Part shown: one piece after another, positions 51,821-61,459 of the stretch
How positions within the stretch are numbered: the stretch's first letter is position 1
Layout of the letters: each line of letters opens with the position of its first letter
Assembly (NCBI GenBank): GCA_032821775.1
Contig: JAVLRN010000001.1
Coordinates: 3,224,001-3,288,000, forward strand
Origin: Sanguinoderma infundibulare
Lineage: Eukaryota > Basidiomycota > Agaricomycetes > Polyporales > Polyporaceae
DNA length: 64,000 bases
Direction of reading: 5' to 3'
Position numbers and translations under genes: made by a program
The notes under the pieces: generated by a model
What the model saw: the letters and a program-made list of their open reading frames with translations, nothing else
Told to the model about the DNA's origin: nothing
Databases searched by the model: none

Positions 51821-52043
51821 GATGGCGTATATTCAGGGTAGAACAATAGTGGGATAAGGAGCGACTGGGGTCTAAGTGCACAAGACGAGGCGGAGTAGGC
51901 AACAGACGTGTCAGATGCTAGCCGCCACGTCGCGGGATCCGCGGCGGAGGCTCCTCGGCTGTTTGTCCTTGTGTACCAAAGGCTTCCGTTTCTAACATGC
52001 GCAAACACCGCCCGGCCACAGCGCTTGGCATCCGACGTCGACC
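51821..52043. promoter_or_regulatory. Bidirectional promoter of RAMP4 (-) and the BMT5-type gene (+)
   Basis: Only 223 bp separate the two divergent start codons. No TATA box was seen. Confidence 0.4.
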
Positions 52044-53125
52044 ATGCCCAGGGGCGGCAAGAAGAATTCCCTAAAGGCGGCTCTCTCTTCCCAGCAATCG
52101 CGTCTCAAGAAGACACAAGAGGCTGCGCATGCAGTCCAGCTTGCAGAACGCGCGAAAACTGGTCCACAATTCAAAGGGAAAGGCAAGGCGACCGCTCCGC
52201 CCCAGGCTCGCCCGACGATCCCGTTCTACCCTACCGACAGTATTCTCTTGATTGGCGAAGGCAACTTTTCGTTTGCGCGAGCCCTCGCCTTTTTCCCTCC
52301 CGAGTCTCTGCAGTACCTCCCGCCCTCTAACATCACCGCCACCGCTTACGATACGGAGGAAGAGTGCTGCTCCAAATACCCTGATGCCGCAGACATCATC
52401 TCCGCGCTCCGCGAAAAGGGCGTCAACCTCGTATTTGGCGCAGATGCCACGAAGCTTGACAAGTGCTCTCCATTACGGGGTCGCCAGTTTGACAGGATAG
52501 TCTGGAACTTCCCGCATACTGGTGCGTACTACACGACGATTAAGTCCCTGCTCTTCCGTGGTTATGGTGCTGATCATGCTCTGCAGGCAAGGGAATCACG
52601 GATCAGGACAGGAACATTCTTTCCAACCAGATGCTCGTGCTTGATTTCCTCCGATCTGCCGCTTCTTTCCTCGTATCAGGTCCGGTACCGGTCGTCCAAA
52701 AGGCTCGCAAAAAGATCAAGGGATCGGACGACGAAGACTCTGGAGACGACAATGAGAAAGCGGACGCTCTGAACATGAGTACGCCGCGCAGAGCTCGCGG
52801 CACTATCCTCATAACGCTGCGGAACGTTGTGCCGTATACCCTCTGGTATGTATCTCCTGTTTGTCTGTTGAGTCCGTTGCCATCTGAGGATGCGTACTTA
52901 AAATTTGATAGGGACCTACCGAAACTCGCCAAAAATCCTCCCCCTCCGACCTCGACGGGGCAGAAGACAAATCCGAGGTATATTCAACTGCGATCGTTCG
53001 TGTTCCGTCGCGGCATCTGGGAAGGGTACGAGCATCGCATGACGAAAGGAGAAAGGGCTCACGGACAGGGGAAGACAGGGGAGGGAGGTGAAGATCGCAC
53101 ATGGGAGTTCTGCCTGCAGGACTGA
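52044..53125 (+). CDS. BMT5: 25S rRNA (uridine-N3)-methyltransferase, BMT5-like
   Basis: A basic nucleolar-type N-terminus (MPRGGKKNSLKAALSSQQSR) precedes the Rossmann-like domain: DSILLIGEGNFSFARAL is the defining motif, then TAYDTEEECCSKYPDA, LVFGADATKLDK and FDRIVWNFPHTG. An intron joins this to KGITDQDRNILSNQMLVLDF. After an acidic insert come GTILITLRNVVPYTLW-DLPK and YIQLRSFVFRRGIWEGYEHR, ending FCLQD. The enzyme methylates N3 of a 25S rRNA uridine during 60S assembly (family knowledge). The order and spacing match DUF2431/BMT5 proteins. Confidence 0.9.
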
Positions 53126-53388
53126 ATTTTTGACTGTTGTAGTTGAGTTGTGCATCACCCGATTCCCAACTGCATGTTGACATCGTTGAGATGGGAGTGT
53201 ACTTAGCGCGCGGCGGTTGTCCGGTTAACGTTTACGTACTGAGCGCGCGCCCCGGGAACACGTATTACCCGTGTTCCCAACTTCTCCGCATGACCAGTGG
53301 ACCACCACTGAAGGCATGACCAGGCAGATCCCCAACCATCTTCGTCTCGTCCACCGGCGACCGTAGAGTGCTCGTCCCAACAACTACA
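53126..53388. other. Spacer before the enoyl-CoA hydratase
   Basis: Same-strand spacer of 263 bp; the promoter of the next gene must lie here. Nothing distinctive. Confidence 0.35.
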
Positions 53389-54634
53389 ATGGCCCAACTT
53401 GCATTTCAGCCCCCAGCTCACTCTGACCAGATTCGCGTCTCGTTCCCACAGGAACATGTCATGCTGCTGACCTTCAACCGTCCCAAGGCCCTGAACGCGA
53501 TTACGCCCACTATGACCGGCGATATCAAGAGGATCTTGGACTGGTTCGACCAAGAGCCAAGATTATGGTAATATACGTTATCATTAATGAGATTAGGACG
53601 ATCGACATTTAGCTGACTGGCAACGTACCAGGGTTGTTGTCGTCACTGGCGAAGGCCGAATCTTCTGTGCCGGTGCGGACCTTGTAGCGTACGTTCTTTG
53701 CTATGCACCCACCAGAGCTTTTCTAAACCCAATTGCTCTCAGGTGGAACCAGCGACAAGCCGCCGCCGGCGGGGCAGAAGCCGACCAAGCTGTTGTCATC
53801 AACGAAGCCGACGGGTTCGCTTCCCTCTCCAGACGGTTCGCCACCTCCAAGCCGATGATCGCCGCCGTGAACGGAGGCGCATACGGCGGGGGCATGGAGA
53901 TCGTCCTCAATTGCGACATCGTCATTGCCGGCGAGAATGCCAAGCTTGCGCTTCCTGAGGTGAAGCGTGGCGTGGTAGCCGTTCAAGGAGGTTGTTTAAC
54001 CTCGGTTGCTATACTCTACTCTATCTGACTCGACATAGGCATGCCTAGGCTAGCACGCATCGCCGGTCACCAAGTGCGCTACTCCTTTTCGACCTTATGA
54101 AGTCTCGTGGAGCTTATTCGGCGCGCGACTAGCTTGCGAGCGAACTTTTGCTGACAGGCAAGACCATCTCTGCGACTGATGCTGCGAAACGTTTCGGCTT
54201 GTAAGTCGCACTCTTGTCTAGCACCGTACTCTCTAATACGTGTAAAGTGTGAACCAGGTCGTGCCCGAGGATAAAGTACTTTCTACTGCCCTCGGCTGGG
54301 CCGCCGAGATCAACCAGAACAGCCCTGACTCCGTGCAGAGCACGAAGCGCGCTTTGTTGCTGTCGAACCGCCACGGAAGCGTCGAAGAGGTTGTCCTCGC
54401 ACATGCCGACTCTCCGGAGAGCAGGCGAGCATTTACCGGCGAGAACATTAAGGTGCGTTTGTCGTACGTATGTCCTGAGGACCTGTAATCTAACTGATGC
54501 CTTCGATTATGCAGGAAGGTCTACTCTCCTTCGTGGAGGTAAGCACACTGGATTGAAATGTCATTCAAATGCAATACTTAAGCAATCGACGACAGAAACG
54601 CAAGCCTGTTTGGAAGAATCCTGCGAAGCTGTAG
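53389..54634 (+). CDS. Enoyl-CoA hydratase/isomerase, probably peroxisomal
   Basis: Crotonase fold: MAQLAFQPPAHSDQIRVSFP, then FNRPKALNAITPTMTGDIKR, GRIFCAGADLVAWNQRQ (first oxyanion-hole segment), KPMIAAVNGGAYGGGMEIVL with NCDIVIAGENAKLALPEVKR (second oxyanion hole and catalytic region), and VQGGMPRLARIAGHQLASEL. After the final intron the protein ends KRKPVWKNPAKL; AKL is an accepted PTS1 tripeptide, so peroxisomal import is likely. It hydrates or isomerises enoyl-CoA in fatty acid or branched-chain breakdown. Exact substrate cannot be read from the sequence. All exon junctions examined are in phase. Confidence 0.92.
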
Positions 54635-54906
54635 AAAGTCCAAGCAACGAGCGCCTATACCGCCCCGTTGCCATCTGTGTTACCCGTGTTCGCTGGAACC
54701 TTTTGTAACTTCGACAGCTATCTTGTATGTATGTCGTTGTCTGCACCTTACCGTCAGCAGCAGCATCCTGAGCATGGATACAGTGGATATGGAAGTTTTT
54801 GGGCTGCCTCGTACTTTGAGGTTAGGGTTCCGGAAGGCGCCGGGCCACTTTTCCGTGGCTGCCACCCTTGCACCCTCCCTTGTCCCGTTCTCGCCTCTGC
54901 TTCATC
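54635..54906. other. Spacer before ATP23
   Basis: Same-strand spacer of 272 bp with no distinctive feature. Confidence 0.35.
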
Positions 54907-55862
54907 ATGGAGAGCCAGTCGACCGCTGCCGGACCCAGTGACTCGGACCAGTCAATCTTCGAACGATGGAGGAACAAGTTCACAGCCATGACTATTGGAA
55001 CACCCGAGGAGAGAGCCGCGGCCATGCAGGATTACCACCACAAGAGGTGCGAAAAGTGGAAGGCGGAGCTCATGACATACAGTCAGTATTAGTGGGTCTT
55101 CATTCTCTCAAGCCTGTGTATATCCTGCTTAGACAACGTGTAATCCTTGCCCACCTCTGCCAGGCCCAGCAGTCGTCTTCATGCTTAAGCACCTGAGGCT
55201 GTCCGGCGCGGACGTTACCTCTAATGACATTGTCTGCGCACCATGCGACTTCGCTCGGGCAGGCGGTTTCAGTCCAACCGGTGTCGTTGTCCTATGCCAA
55301 GACGGATTCATGAGCAAGGGCCATATGGAGGATACCATGGTTCATGAACTCGTGCATATGTACGACCACGCGAAGTTCAAGGTCGACTGGGACAACCTCC
55401 GGCACCATGCATGCAGTGAGGTAAGTGCCACTGCCCGCCCGCGTTTACGTGTCATGGCGTGTGCCCTTCACGGCAACAGTGACGGGTCGCTGACTGCGGT
55501 GGCATTTGCTGTGAAAAGATCCGGGCGAACAGTCTTAGCGGGGACTGCAGGTGGAGTCGGGAGTTCCGGCGAGGGTTCCTGTCATTCTCGAAGCAGCACC
55601 AGGCAAGTCCGATAAATGCCCATGCGTGCAGTGTGCCCACTTCATGTTCCATTTTTTCTCATCGCAGGAATGCGTGCGGCGCCGCGCCGTGCTGTCCGTG
55701 CGTGCCAACCCTGCGTGTCCGGACCAAGCGACGGCGGAACGGGCTGTCAACGAAGTCTGGGAGAGCTGCTTCAACGATACCCGCCCGTTCGACGAGGTAA
55801 GCGTGCACACGTATTGCGCAGGCGAGTGTGACCGAGCTGACGTCTTGAGACAGATCTACTGA
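54907..55862 (+). CDS. ATP23: Mitochondrial metalloprotease ATP23
   Basis: [20 protein letters not shown] leads to a Cys-containing block ([20 protein letters not shown]) and the zinc motif [18 protein letters not shown], where HELVH is the HExxH active site. After an intron [19 protein letters not shown] and then [14 protein letters not shown], ending [12 protein letters not shown]. The arrangement is typical of ATP23, the intermembrane-space protease that matures Atp6 and helps assemble Fo. The intron at 55603-55667 uses a GC donor. Length (about 240) is normal. Confidence 0.93.
55603..55667 (+). other. GC-AG intron in ATP23
   Basis: CAG|GCAAGT at the donor, the preferred GC-donor context, and ATCGCAG|GAA at the acceptor, 65 nt apart. 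Removing it gives [16 protein letters not shown] in frame. Confidence 0.8.
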
Positions 55863-56432
55863 AGCTCCTTGTCGAAATGAGCTAAGTAGCGACTTGGCAC
55901 CTGCCCGTTGTGGTGCGACCTAGCGGGTTCGGGGCTCGGCCTGTGAAGCTATTTGGGGGCGGAGTCCCATGAGGCATCCTTCGCCGCTGGATCGGCGCCC
56001 AGCTATTTGCGGGGGATGGCAGCTTATAGCTTGCTTCGTGTGGGAGGATGCCGTGTCATCGGCCCACTCCACGCTGGCCTTGGTGCAGTGGTTGGCTGGA
56101 CTGGATCGGGGAGTAGAGTAGACGAGTGTTCATAATGGATAAATCTCAGCTCGACAGAGAGGAGTGCGGCAAAGAGGATAATGCATCAGCATTGCATTCC
56201 ACGAGGATGGGTATTCTTGGATGGTTCAGGGCATGTGCGGCCGACAACAGCCACCAATCACCATTCGGGTGGCTGGCCGAGGCTCGGGAGCAAGGGACGC
56301 GTGGGAAAGGCAGAGAGTAGAAAAGTGTGCGATGGCCACTCGACGGGGCGCCTCGTGTCGCCGTCCCCCGCTCCTCCTCTGCAGGCCCGCGCTCCCTGTC
56401 TCTACGTTCTGCAAAACACCAGAGGCTCCACC
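55863..56432. other. Spacer before the Kre9-like gene
   Basis: 570 bp of same-strand spacer. Open frames on the plus strand (for example 56181-56708) run through into the next gene in the wrong frame and are not supported. Confidence 0.4.
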
Positions 56433-57310
56433 ATGTTTGCCGCCAAGCTCAGGTGCGTACCGCTGTGCTCAGCCCAGCGCATGAATTTTGACTGTCGCGG
56501 TTCCCGTGGTGTTCAGCTGCTTTGCCGCTCTTGCCCTTGCCCTTGCGCCATGGGCACAGGCTCTCCTCCTTCAGATCCCCGTGGACTGGCAGAGCAGCTC
56601 TCCGGCAAACATCTCGTGGTCGAATACCGCCACGGACGCCGCGTTCACCCTGCAGCTGGTCAACACGGACGAGTTCCACGACACGTTCAGTATCGCGAAC
56701 AACCTTAATCCTTCCGCGGACTTTGCCTCCTTCACCCTCCCTGTCATTCCACAAGGGTGAGCTATCCTATTGAACACCAGAATCCACGAATTCATGTGGT
56801 CTGCCCATACAGCACATATACTCTGCGTGCGATTAACGTGACGTGAGTTTCCGACATACGATGGTCCACATCCCCCGCTGAAGCTGGATTACTACTCTAG
56901 TAACGCGGGGCAAGTCTACGACGAGACGCCTAGCTTCACCATTCAGGGCCCTCCCGACACTACCCACTCCTCGGCTGCGACCTCTGCTGCTTCTGCTTCT
57001 GCCTCTGGATCGTGAGTACATTCATCGTCGAGACTGTTCTTTTTCCGACATGCAATGCCACAGCGGTGCCTCTGCGACCCTTACAGTCCCGGCTAGTTCG
57101 GGAACCCAGGCAGCTGCAACGTCCAGCGGGTTTGGTGTGACGGTTTCGGGTTCCGGTTCGGCCTCCAACGCTGCTAGCGCTTCCACCGGTGGAGCTGCCG
57201 CCGCAACCACGACGCCTGCAAACTTCAACAGTGCGGCATCCCTCCCTAACCTTGCGCCATGGGCTATCGCTGCCCTTGGTATGGTCGCCGGTGCCGCTGC
57301 TGCGCTCTAA
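56433..57310 (+). CDS. Ser/Thr-rich secreted protein with Kre9/Knh1-like domain, GPI-type C-terminus
   Basis: The short first exon (MFAAKLS) joins CFAALALALAPWAQA to form a signal peptide. The mature part begins LLLQIPVDWQSSSPANISWS and continues TLQLVNTDEFHDTFSIANNL, the Ig-like Kre9/Knh1 N-terminal domain common in basidiomycete cell-surface proteins. Two small introns follow around TYTLRAINVT-NAGQVYDETP. A Ser/Ala/Thr-rich stalk, likely O-mannosylated, ends in a hydrophobic tail PWAIAALGMVAGAAAAL, as expected for GPI anchoring. A structural or glucan-associated wall role is inferred. Confidence 0.85.
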
Positions 57311-58121
57311 GCATAGCGCATACATCCCGCCGTGGCGGACACACTCTTTGGATACAAGGGGCGCGTCTCGGGACTGCTTTCTTTCCGATTCTGTGTTTCT
57401 ATCTTTTGTTGGGATTCGGACTTGCATTCGCGCATTCACGTAACGGCAGGAATACCTCTACGTATTGCCCAGTAATACCCGTCGGTAGCACAGTGGCTCT
57501 CTCGTTCCGAATTTCGTCATGCGCCTCATCGTTGACGTCGAGGGTTCAAAACTTCGGACTATGTGACCCCAAGACTCTTTCGATACGGACCTCAGCCAAT
57601 ACGTTCGAGGACGAACATGCGGTGTTGCACAACTGTTGTTTCAGTACGTACAACATACATTACCACACTCATTTAACTTACAGCGCGGAGCCCACACGGC
57701 ACGAAATACAACCCATCCACCGCATGAGCTTGACGAACGCCCCTGGCGTACGTGGTATTGTTACAAACCGTGCAGTACAGTACAGTTCGAGTCCAGGTAA
57801 GTATACAAAGCATCGGAGCGAGCATGCCAGTCTTTCCACGTACTGTGGGTATTCTATTGTCTAAGAGCACTTCTCATGGGATACTAGTCCTAGGTGTATT
57901 GGTACAGGACACTGCGGGTCGTCGTCCACTGAATATTTCTTTTGTGGGTCATAGTCCACTGAGGATTTCTTTTCAATTGTGACATGGATACTGATTTCCA
58001 CCTGTCTTTGGCCCTGCTGCCCGTTGCCAGCCAATCGCCTCTTGAATGGACCCATGACTCGGTTCATCCAACGAGTGGCAGTGATCATGGAGGTCCCGAG
58101 AGGCACTGGAAAACATGCTGG
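57311..58121. other. Convergent spacer with a 30-bp tandem duplication
   Basis: About 0.8 kb between the Kre9-like gene and the membrane protein gene. It contains a two-copy repeat at 57914-57973. A tRNA-like stretch near 57486 was examined and rejected. Confidence 0.4.
57914..57973 (+). repeat. Tandem duplication, 2 x 30 bp
   Basis: Unit 1 is 57914-57943 and unit 2 57944-57973; both contain gtccactga followed by atttctttt. By eye 25 of 30 positions agree. Confidence 0.7.
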
Positions 58122-59453
58122 TTAGATCGTGGACAAGACAAGGCGACGAAGAGATCTGGAGGGAGATGACGTGGACTGACAGGACGCTTGCGCGAACATG
58201 GCGGCGATGCGCAAATATGGGGACTCCATGCGTGTGCTCAGGGCGTTCGTACTGCGTGAACCGCGGCAGGAAAGGCAAAGGCGCAGGTCAGGGATGTCAT
58301 AGAGAAATAGCGGATGGTCGAGCGTGACGAACGTGAGCACGGCGGCCTGCAAGCAGGCGAGGGCGATGATGCGCGCTGGCCCCGAGAGACTGGGAGGGGC
58401 GGGTCGGTGATGTGCCTGGCATCGGCGAAGTCTTAAGACAGCGAGGAAAACGTATGCTGCACGGAGGACCGCGGTGGTTAGCGATTTGTGTCGGCGGAGG
58501 AAGGCGTATGGGGGTGGTAAGGTTTCAGGCACGCACCCTCAAGGCACAGGGCCGTCAATAGAGCGAATCCACCCAGGATCTGCGAGGCGCTGTGCCTGTT
58601 CGAAGAGTCGCGTGTTAGTGTACTCTGTAACATAGGACGACGGATGAGGAGACGGCGCTTGCAGTAGCGTATTGTCGAGGAAGCAGGCTATGTCGTACGG
58701 GTGATGCTTGATTTGGTTCGGATAGATGAGGCAGAGCTGGTGATATGTCGTGAGAGAGATCTCCAGGTATCCTTGTGGATGGACTCACAACTGCTGCTGT
58801 GACAGAGAATACGATGAAAGCGATGTACGGAATTGCCATCAGCTAAAATGAACGTCAGTCAGGGTTCCTGTGCAGCGGCGGATGTTACTGAAATACACAC
58901 AAAGGTTTGGTACAATTTGGCTCTCGAGGCCTCGAGCGACAGTATGCGGATCTCCAGGAGAGAATCAAACACCAACGGCCATGATGCGACCGCAGACCTG
59001 TGCACCATGTCTCGGGGTTAGTCGGAATACGTGTACGGCGAATATAGCGAATACACTTACATAGTTGCGCTTCCGGCAAGAAGAGATGCCTGGGTCACAC
59101 ATAGACCACTCGGAGGCTCTGGATTACACATAGCGTTTCCATAGACCCTGCATGCGACAAGATTAGCACGCACCCCGACAGGCTGAAGGGGGAGAAACCT
59201 ACAAAAGATTCAGGGGGACACTGCTCACCAATGTCGCCACCAACAGACTCACCATCGACGCACTTCGTTCCTCCACTCTGGTGAATAGAAGGAGCATCGT
59301 GATGAGGACCACCAAGGTGAAGTGGCCGACGGTGGTGAGGATGAAGGAGGCGTAGATGAGCTTCTGTCCAGGACCGACGTTGGTCGCAAGACCAGCCGGA
59401 TGGCAGTGGTAAGCGATGGCTTCGTTAGTACCGCTGTCGTACACTGCAGTCAT
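58122..59453 (-). CDS. Multi-spanning membrane protein of unknown function (6-7 TM, GPCR-like layout)
   Basis: The start MTAVYDSGTNEAIAYHCHPA is extracellular-looking. Predicted TM segments follow: KLIYASFILTTVGHFTLVVL, ASMVSLLVATLVSSVPLNLL, the VTQASLLAGSATMSAVASWP region, MAIPYIAFIVFSVTAAVLCL, SQILGGFALLTALCLEAYVF and ARIIALACLQAAVLTFVTLD. Junctions SSVPLNL-LVYGNAMC, GSAT-MSAVAS, KLYQTF-LMAIPY and CLE-AYVFLAVL are in phase; the one before HSASQIL is uncertain (43-nt intron). A Ser/Arg-rich tail ends LRRLVLSTI. Six or seven helices with a short outer N-terminus and cytosolic tail recall fungal orphan receptors, but no receptor family motif was identified. Confidence 0.65.
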
Positions 59454-59929
59454 GGCTCAGACGATACGAGACCGACGTAAAGATGTTTCAGAGACGGAGC
59501 ACTGCGAGCGTCGTCCACCGAGGAGAAGGAGAATGGGAATCCAGGGTCGACGTTGTGTCTCTATTGATGTCAGTCATGCTTCGTTATATGGGAGGAGGAA
59601 AAATGATTAACGGGAACCCGATTATAGGTCGGTAGTGAAAAGAGTGGGGGATAGTTGGGTCCGCACGTTCCATATAAGCAGGTGATACTGAATAGGCCAG
59701 AGAAGATATTACGTTGGACGGATGAACCATAGTAGACGTCGACAACTCATAGCTGCATACGCGTGGAAGTCCGAGGAAGAATCACGGGAGATGCCAACAA
59801 AATGCGTTGTCGATTATAGATGGTGTTGCCCGGGGAGAAGACGAGCATCAATCACAGCTTCCGGTTGAGCTCCTGAGAAAGAACAGCAGTCCACATAAAG
59901 GTCCCTACACGCCCATTTTCCCAACAGCC

Positions 59930-60060
59930 GGTGTCCAGATCTCCCGGCCAGCGCCTGCCCAGCCGTCACCACGGCTGGAGACCGGCTGGAAACAGCTGGC
60001 CACCAGCTGGCCCAACCAGCCATCTACCAGCCGCTTTCCAGCCCATTACGGTCCATTGCC
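59930..60060. repeat. CCAGC/GCTGG-rich tract, left copy
   Basis: Contains CAGCTGG at 59993 and 60004, plus many ccagc and gctgg half-motifs in both orientations. Confidence 0.5.
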
Positions 60061-60260
60061 TGCCTGGCCACCACCCGACTCCTTCGACCATATCCAGTCC
60101 ATCATAGCCGACCGCTTCTCTGCGGAGTCCCAATTGTTTGCCAGCACATATATGGTCTGACACGTCGTCTCTCTTGCAACTCACCTCTCCCCCCTCAACT
60201 CCCACTTACCAAGTGTCCGCAGCTGTTTGGGGGCCTTTGTGTTTTGTGCTGGGTGTCGAA

Positions 60261-60520
60261 AAGTAAGTCCTCCTGTGTATCTACGCCTATGTTATCCAGT
60301 TTCCATTCCATATCTCTGTGAGTCCATCCTCCCACTTCTGCGTCTGCGAGTCTCCCACCTTGAGTGCCAGGCTCGGAAAGATAAGTCTTCCTTCTTGGGT
60401 ATTCATATCATGCGCATTGAGTTTGAGTGGTGTCCTGTGTCCGGTAAGTCCTTCCCGCTCTTCACCAGTTGCGAAGTCATGCTTGGTGAGTCCTAAGTTT
60501 ACCCGCCCTCGTTGAGTCCT
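60261..60520 (+). repeat. Degenerate interspersed RAGTCC repeats
   Basis: Seven related motifs, each a form of (G/A)T(A/G)AGTC(C/T) often followed by TTCC or TCCC, occur near 60263, 60318, 60346, 60381, 60444, 60486 and 60512, spaced about 25-65 nt. Confidence 0.4.
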
Positions 60521-60759
60521 CTCTTTTCTTTATAGTGAGTCGTATAGCCTGGATGCGTTAAGTATAGGTACATCGTAGGCAGTAACTGTACTATGTATAT
60601 GTATGTACTGAATTGATCAATGGAATATATTTTTCTTGACCCATCCGAGTCTGTATTGATGTTTGCGCGCTTTCTGGCCAATTTTGATCATTATGATTGT
60701 GTGATTATATGCTCGTCCTAGTGACGGTTACCACCTCATTACACATGTTGATGCCAGGT

Positions 60760-61015
60760 AGAAGCGACAGCTGGTATCCAGCTGGAGCTGGTACCACTGT
60801 GGCACCATCCTCTGTTTTTCCTGGCGCCCAGGCGGTAGCCAGCTGGCTGCCACCTGACCGCTATACCTGGTCCAGGTTCCAGCCCCCAGCCTCTGACCAG
60901 CTGGCCGGAAACGCGCCGTGTAGGCAGCCTGGCATGCAAAGACGGCGGGAAAAGGTTCGGATCCGGGGAGATCAGAAACAGTCAGAAACTGACCGCACCC
61001 ATTGGTCGCAGCTGG
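60760..61015. repeat. CCAGC/GCTGG-rich tract, right copy
   Basis: CAGCTGG occurs at 60768, 60779, 60840, 60898 and 61009, among further ccagc/gctgg half-motifs. Confidence 0.5.
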
Positions 61016-61459
61016 CAACATTGCATTGGCAGGCGGTGTGGCTATCCATACACGGCTAGCGCTGGAGGCGTCGTCCACGTGGACGGCCACGGTGTGGGAA
61101 GGAGCCTAGTCTGAGTCCGGACAAGGGCGCCCATAGAGGAGAGGACGTCGGACATCGCAGGCCCTGATCAGGCTGAGCTTGTCCCCCTCCCCCTCGCTGC
61201 GCGGGCCTCGACAGATCTCCTTGCTGCTCCTTCACGCTCCCTGAGTCTGTGTCCCTCCAGCCCCACATACTCGCCCGTTGCACGTTTGGTTCCTGGGTGG
61301 GTGACCTGTCATACCGTTCGGTGATGAACCGCTCATAACGCATGTTCCCGGTACTCCGAATCCCCAGCATTAGCAGCATTCGAGACAGATGTATCCACAG
61401 TGATCTTTTGTCCTTATTCCGAATCCCGAGGCCCGCACGACATCTCCCACGACCACAAT

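Larger units (their letters stand above)
59454..61459. other. 2-kb spacer with repeat-like tracts
   Basis: No gene is supported. It holds two tracts rich in CAGCTGG/CCAGC motifs (59930-60060 and 60760-61015) on either side of a tract with repeated RAGTCC motifs (60260-60520). The last part is the 5' flank of the next gene. Plus-strand frames at 59807-60160 and 60697-61059 are the CCAGC tracts read as protein. Confidence 0.5.

Noticed and set aside
57486..57560. tRNA-like stretch with a perfect box A (TAGCACAGTGG) and a TTC-loop resembling a T-arm
   Set aside because: A five-pair T-arm can be drawn, but the seven bases before box A do not pair with those after the T-arm, and box B deviates from consensus. 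No acceptor stem means no tRNA.
59807..61059. Plus-strand frames rich in Pro, Ser and Trp in the 59.8-61.1 kb spacer
   Set aside because: They are the CCAGCTGG tracts read as protein; the opposite strand is open too and no start, splice or domain evidence exists.
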